DNA from: Lachnospiraceae bacterium GAM79
GTDB taxonomy: Bacteria > Bacillota > Clostridia > Lachnospirales > Lachnospiraceae
Assembly: GCA_003584705.1 (NCBI GenBank)
Contig: AP018536.1
Coordinates: 1,116,001 to 1,180,000 of the forward strand
Direction: 5' to 3'
Length of the DNA stretch: 64,000 nt
The position numbers and the translations under genes were made by a program. Below, in pieces: positions 60,688 through 64,000 of this stretch (its first letter is position 1; each line of letters starts with the position of its first letter). The notes beneath the pieces are model-generated. The model saw only the letters and a program-made list of their open reading frames with translations. It was not told the DNA's origin and did no database searches.

Positions 60688-63375
60688 GTGTTCGAAAAAC
60701 AGAATATACAGGAAACCGTAAATGAACTGAAAAGTGACGCAGTGAAGGGCCTTACCGATGGTGAGGCCTTTCGTCGTTTACAGCAAAATGGCAGAAATGA
60801 AATGAAAGCTGCCAGAAAAAAGACGAAAATACAGCTTTTTCTGGAGCAGTTAAAGGACCCGCTGATCTACATATTATTGATCGCAGCTGTGGTATCCGTC
60901 TTTCTGGGGGAGCTCAGTGATGCCGTGATCATCGGCACTGTGGTAGTGGTCAATGCCCTGGTGGGCATGCTGCAGGAGGGAAAAGCCCGAAAGGCACTGG
61001 AAGCGTTGAAAAAGCTGACCAGTCCACAGACCATTGTGATCAGGGAAGGTATCCGTCAGGAGATTCCGGCGGCGGAACTGGTGACGGGCGATCTGGTAGA
61101 CCTGGAGGCAGGGGCACAGGTACCTGCGGATATACGGCTGACCAGAAGCTCCAATCTGCAGGTAGAGGAATCCGCCCTGACCGGAGAATCGGTACCTGTG
61201 GAAAAAGATGCGCTGTTTCTGGCAGACTGCAGACACGAGATTCCATTGGCTGAACGGGTCAATATGGTATATATGTCTACTGTGGTGACCCATGGCCACG
61301 GAGAAGGAATCGTGACAGCTACGGGCATGGCCACGGAGATCGGCAGGATCGCCTCCATGATCACAGATGCGGAAGAGGAAATGACACCGTTACAGAAACG
61401 TCTGGGGGATATGGGAAAGCTTCTGAGTATTTTATCGCTGGGAGTATGTGCGGCATTGTTTCTGCTGGCGGTATTTCAACACAGAAATATTCCGGAAATG
61501 CTGCTGGTGGCGATTTCCCTGGCGGTGGCTGCGGTGCCGGAAGGTCTGCCGGCAGTGGTGACGATCTGTCTGGCATTGTCAGTGACCAGAATGGTCAAAG
61601 TACATACGATCATCCGCAGACTGCCTTCCGTTGAGACTCTGGGAGCGGTCAGCGTGGTCTGCTCGGATAAGACCGGCACACTGACCCAGAACCGGCTCAC
61701 GGTGGAAAAATGCTGGTGGTATGATGTGCTGGAGGATGCTGCCGGCAGCAATGGCAGGGGAGAATCCCGATGCGTACAGGAGATGCTCCGGGGAATGCTG
61801 TTGTGCAACGATGCTTCCCTGCAGGGAGAGCAACGGATCGGAGATCCAACGGAACTGGCGCTCTTAGACTTCGGAGAGAAGATGGGGATGCATAGAGAAC
61901 GTCTGGAGAAGCAGTACCCCCGCTATGATGAAAAGCCTTTCGATTCGGACCGGAAGATGATGACGACCTATCACAGAATCCCGAAAAACGGAGGGCATAA
62001 GGGAAGCATTGCCTATACGAAGGGGGCACCGGATGTGATCGTACAGCACTGCACCCATATTTTACAGGACGGAAGAAGTGTGCCAATGACAGCCGGACAG
62101 AGAAAAAGGATCAGTGAGGTTGTAGAACTCATGAATTCCCTGGCGCTTCGGACACTGGCGGCAGCACAGAGCGGAAACACTCCCGGGTGTGGGGAAGAAG
62201 GTATGACATTCCTGGGAATTGTGGGGATGCGTGATCCTGCCAGACCGGAGGCGGAGGAAGCGGTGGAGATTTTCCGCCGTGCAGGTGTATCTACAGTAAT
62301 GATCACCGGGGATCATGTGGATACCGCCTATGCCATTGCCAGACAGCTGGGGATTGCAGGGCATCGCAGTCAGTGTATTACAGGGGAAGAACTGAATCAT
62401 CTGGATGATGCTTCTTTTGCCAGGAGGATCAGGAATATCAGGGTTTATGCCAGAGTGACTCCGGCCCAGAAGGTACGGATCGTGAAGGGGCTGCAGCAGA
62501 ATGGGGAGATTGTGGCCATGACAGGGGATGGTGTGAACGATGCTCCTTCTCTGAAAGCAGCAGATATCGGTGTAGCCATGGGAACCGGCGTGGATGTGGC
62601 TAAACAGGCGGCGGACATGATATTGACGGATGATAATTTTGCAACGATTGAAAAGGCAATCGAGGAAGGCAGAGGCGTCTATGAAAACATCCGCAAGTCG
62701 GTGATATTTTTACTGTCCTCCAATCTCGGGGAACTGATGACCATGTTCGTAGCAGTGGCTCTGGGGCTGGCTTCCCCTCTAAAATCCAGTCATATACTGT
62801 GGATCAATCTGATCACGGATTCCCTTCCGGCGTTGGCACTGGGAGTGGATAAAAATGACGGAAAAAGCCTGATGCGCTGTCCTCCAAGAAAAGCAGCGGA
62901 GAGTCTGTTCGCCCGGGGCGGAATGGCCTGTACCTTACTCTATGGAGCGCTGATCACCGGTATCGGTCTGGCGGCATTTCTGGTATTGCCCTGTGGGATC
63001 ATGGCAGGCAGGGGAGAACTGTCCTGGAATCTGTCTGACTGGGTGGAGGGACTTCGTGAATTACTGTCCCGGGAAAAAATACTTGCCCGATCCCAGACCT
63101 ATGCTTTTACAGTACTGGGAATGTGCCAGCTGTATCATGCAGTAGGAATGCGGGATATGCAGAAGTCCGTATTTGCCATGAGACCCTGGGATAATCCGCT
63201 GATGGTGTTGGCCTGTGTTATTGGATTTGCGCTGCAGTTTGCGGTAACAGAAGTACCGTTTCTCATCGGAGCGTTCGGAACCTCCCATCTGTCCGGACAG
63301 GAATGGCTGCTATTGAATGTACTGGCAGCATTTCCACTGCTGGCTCATGAACTGGTAGTGATGTTACGGAAGTGA
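60688..63375 (+). CDS. cation-transporting P-type ATPase, calcium type
   Basis: About 895 residues of the P2 type. Actuator motif [11 protein letters not shown] near 164, membrane helix 4 with VPEGLPAVV, the phosphorylated Asp in [11 protein letters not shown] near 327, [20 protein letters not shown], the hinge [20 protein letters not shown] near 612 and [15 protein letters not shown] in helix 6. This pattern fits SERCA/PMR-like calcium exporters; manganese or other cations are possible. GTG at 60688 is chosen because GGAGG lies just upstream; a TTG four codons earlier overlaps that site. Confidence 0.94.
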   Translation: MFEKQNIQETVNELKSDAVKGLTDGEAFRRLQQNGRNEMKAARKKTKIQLFLEQLKDPLIYILLIAAVVSVFLGELSDAVIIGTVVVVNALVGMLQEGKARKALEALKKLTSPQTIVIREGIRQEIPAAELVTGDLVDLEAGAQVPADIRLTRSSNLQVEESALTGESVPVEKDALFLADCRHEIPLAERVNMVYMSTVVTHGHGEGIVTATGMATEIGRIASMITDAEEEMTPLQKRLGDMGKLLSILSLGVCAALFLLAVFQHRNIPEMLLVAISLAVAAVPEGLPAVVTICLALSVTRMVKVHTIIRRLPSVETLGAVSVVCSDKTGTLTQNRLTVEKCWWYDVLEDAAGSNGRGESRCVQEMLRGMLLCNDASLQGEQRIGDPTELALLDFGEKMGMHRERLEKQYPRYDEKPFDSDRKMMTTYHRIPKNGGHKGSIAYTKGAPDVIVQHCTHILQDGRSVPMTAGQRKRISEVVELMNSLALRTLAAAQSGNTPGCGEEGMTFLGIVGMRDPARPEAEEAVEIFRRAGVSTVMITGDHVDTAYAIARQLGIAGHRSQCITGEELNHLDDASFARRIRNIRVYARVTPAQKVRIVKGLQQNGEIVAMTGDGVNDAPSLKAADIGVAMGTGVDVAKQAADMILTDDNFATIEKAIEEGRGVYENIRKSVIFLLSSNLGELMTMFVAVALGLASPLKSSHILWINLITDSLPALALGVDKNDGKSLMRCPPRKAAESLFARGGMACTLLYGALITGIGLAAFLVLPCGIMAGRGELSWNLSDWVEGLRELLSREKILARSQTYAFTVLGMCQLYHAVGMRDMQKSVFAMRPWDNPLMVLACVIGFALQFAVTEVPFLIGAFGTSHLSGQEWLLLNVLAAFPLLAHELVVMLRK

Positions 63376-63398
63376 GTACGCTTATCCGGGCTTACCGA

Positions 63399-63498
63399 CG
63401 ATTCAGAACGATAATTCGCCCTATAACTTCAGGCAGATATTCTTGCGTATGCAAGCATCTGCCGAATACCCTGCCTGAAGCTACATGGCTCTGAATAG
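63399..63498 (+). repeat. shortened MITE-like repeat, family A, copy 3
   Basis: Begins CGATTCAGAAC, which resembles the left terminal repeat, and ends GGCTCTGAATAG. The first hairpin block of the 145-bp form is missing; the TTCGCCCTATAA word and the middle and right parts remain. Its end is five bases from copy 4, so the two lie head to tail. Confidence 0.7.
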
Positions 63499-63503
63499 TC
63501 GTA

Positions 63504-63648
63504 ATATTCAGAACCCCATTCGCAAAATCGCATCTCCGATGCTTTCCTTTTGCTCATGTGGTTACTTCGCCACATAAATATAGCCAGAGGATCTTACGAA
63601 TGCAAGCATTCGACGTTCCTCCGGTTATATTTACGTGGCTCTGAATAT
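63504..63648 (+). repeat. 145-bp MITE-like repeat, family A, copy 4
   Basis: Ends ATATTCAGAACC and GGCTCTGAATAT. Inside are GCAAAATCGCATC..GATGC..TTTTGC, GTGGTTACTTCGCCAC, TCTTACGAATGCAAGCATTC and an inner GAGG/CCTC stem. With copy 3 it fills most of the gap between the ATPase and glycerophosphodiesterase genes. Confidence 0.85.
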
Positions 63649-63737
63649 TTACAAAAAGTTAACATTTTCCTTGTATGGAGTTTATAGTCAATAGTTACAA
63701 TAAAATTGACAAATAACTTTCATGGGAGGGCAATGTG

Positions 63738-64000
63738 ATGAAAATCATCAGAAAAACAGCGATTGTTATGCTTCTCTGCCTCTATTTTCTGACATATGGT
63801 GTATTGCCGCAGGTACAGGCCGCAGGTAAAGACGCTCCTGTGATCGTGGTAGCGCATCGGGCGGGGGCAAAAGTAGCTCCGGAGAACACGGTGGCGGCCC
63901 TGGAACAGGCCATCCGGGATGGAGCGCCTATTGCAGAGATTGATGTGCAGCAGTTGTCGGACGGAACCCTGATCGTTATGCATGACAGTAATTTTAAACG
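63738..64000 (+). CDS. glycerophosphodiester phosphodiesterase, exported, partial
   Basis: The first 87 codons are in the window. A signal peptide (IVMLLCLYFLTYGVLPQVQA) is followed by the family start VIVVAHRAGAKVAPENTVAA, with the catalytic His-Arg and the Glu-Asn pair, then IAEIDVQQLSDGTLIVMHDS with the metal-binding Glu/Asp and second His. The enzyme cuts glycerophosphodiesters to glycerol 3-phosphate, here outside the membrane. GGGAGGG lies before the ATG. It runs off the end of the window. Confidence 0.9.
   Translation, partial: MKIIRKTAIVMLLCLYFLTYGVLPQVQAAGKDAPVIVVAHRAGAKVAPENTVAALEQAIRDGAPIAEIDVQQLSDGTLIVMHDSNFK

Noticed and set aside
63376..63737. tRNA or small RNA gene after the ATPase
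   Set aside because: The hairpins belong to two copies of the 145-bp repeat family; no cloverleaf, TTCGA arm or CCA end is present.

Overview
The window looks like chromosomal DNA of a spore-forming gut clostridium of the Lachnospiraceae type. This rests on spoIIAA-spoIIAB-sigF and spoVA genes, a T-box leader on valS, a class B sortase with Pro/Thr-rich surface proteins, strong AGGAGG-type ribosome sites and moderately GC-rich coding. No rRNA, tRNA or CRISPR array was found.

Layout. 1-2228: tail of an integrative conjugative element (XRE regulator, AT-rich unknown gene, oriT-like inverted repeats). 2229-4726: a decayed hybrid histidine kinase gene split by a 1.78-kb element that has terminal inverted repeats, a target duplication and a sigma/anti-sigma gene pair but no transposase. 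4.8-12.4 kb: carbamate kinase, a chemoreceptor, an acyltransferase plus GT-C-like membrane protein, and asnA. 12.4-18.2 kb: a DNA-repair block (radical SAM protein with its DUF4130-type partner behind LexA-like boxes), an HPr/Crh-like protein, and a RecB-like nuclease fused to an XPD/DinG helicase. 18.5-25.2 kb: GH13 enzyme, PadR-DUF1700-DUF4097 operon behind a perfect 21-bp palindrome, YhcG-type nuclease, and a vitamin B6 pair (kinase plus ECF S component). 25.4-31.6 kb: T-box, valS, folC, a 49-residue protein and a zinc-ribbon/TPR membrane protein. 31.7-33.5 kb: the sigma-F operon. 33.7-38.3 kb: GH25 lysozyme, an unknown AT-rich gene, a degenerate stretch, a phosphoesterase with small partners and an acyl-CoA thioesterase. 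38.5-43.3 kb: spoVAB, spoVAA and spoVAC, separated by a clostripain-type lipoprotein and a gene graveyard. 43.3-49 kb: glycerol-1-phosphate dehydrogenase and a MarR-controlled heterodimeric ABC exporter. 49-58.3 kb: a tandem GT-C glycosyltransferase, sortase B, two sorted surface proteins (one with a long tandem-repeat stalk) and a CAP-domain lipoprotein. 58.6-64 kb: second chemoreceptor, P-type ATPase and the start of a glycerophosphodiesterase.

The strongest unexplained signals are three. First, the TIR-bounded, transposase-less sigma/anti-sigma cassette, whose removal would rejoin the kinase reading frame at the insertion point. Second, a MITE-like family with 12-bp terminal repeats: three copies are exactly 145 bp, and a fourth is shortened; one copy lies inside the valS leader. 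Third, a gene graveyard where a kinase remnant is fused to a transglutaminase-like remnant exactly at a 28-bp near-perfect palindrome. Also notable are LexA-like sites before the radical SAM repair pair, an HPr homologue without the catalytic histidine, and a nuclease-helicase fusion.

All function calls come from reading motifs and family resemblance by eye; no database search was run.
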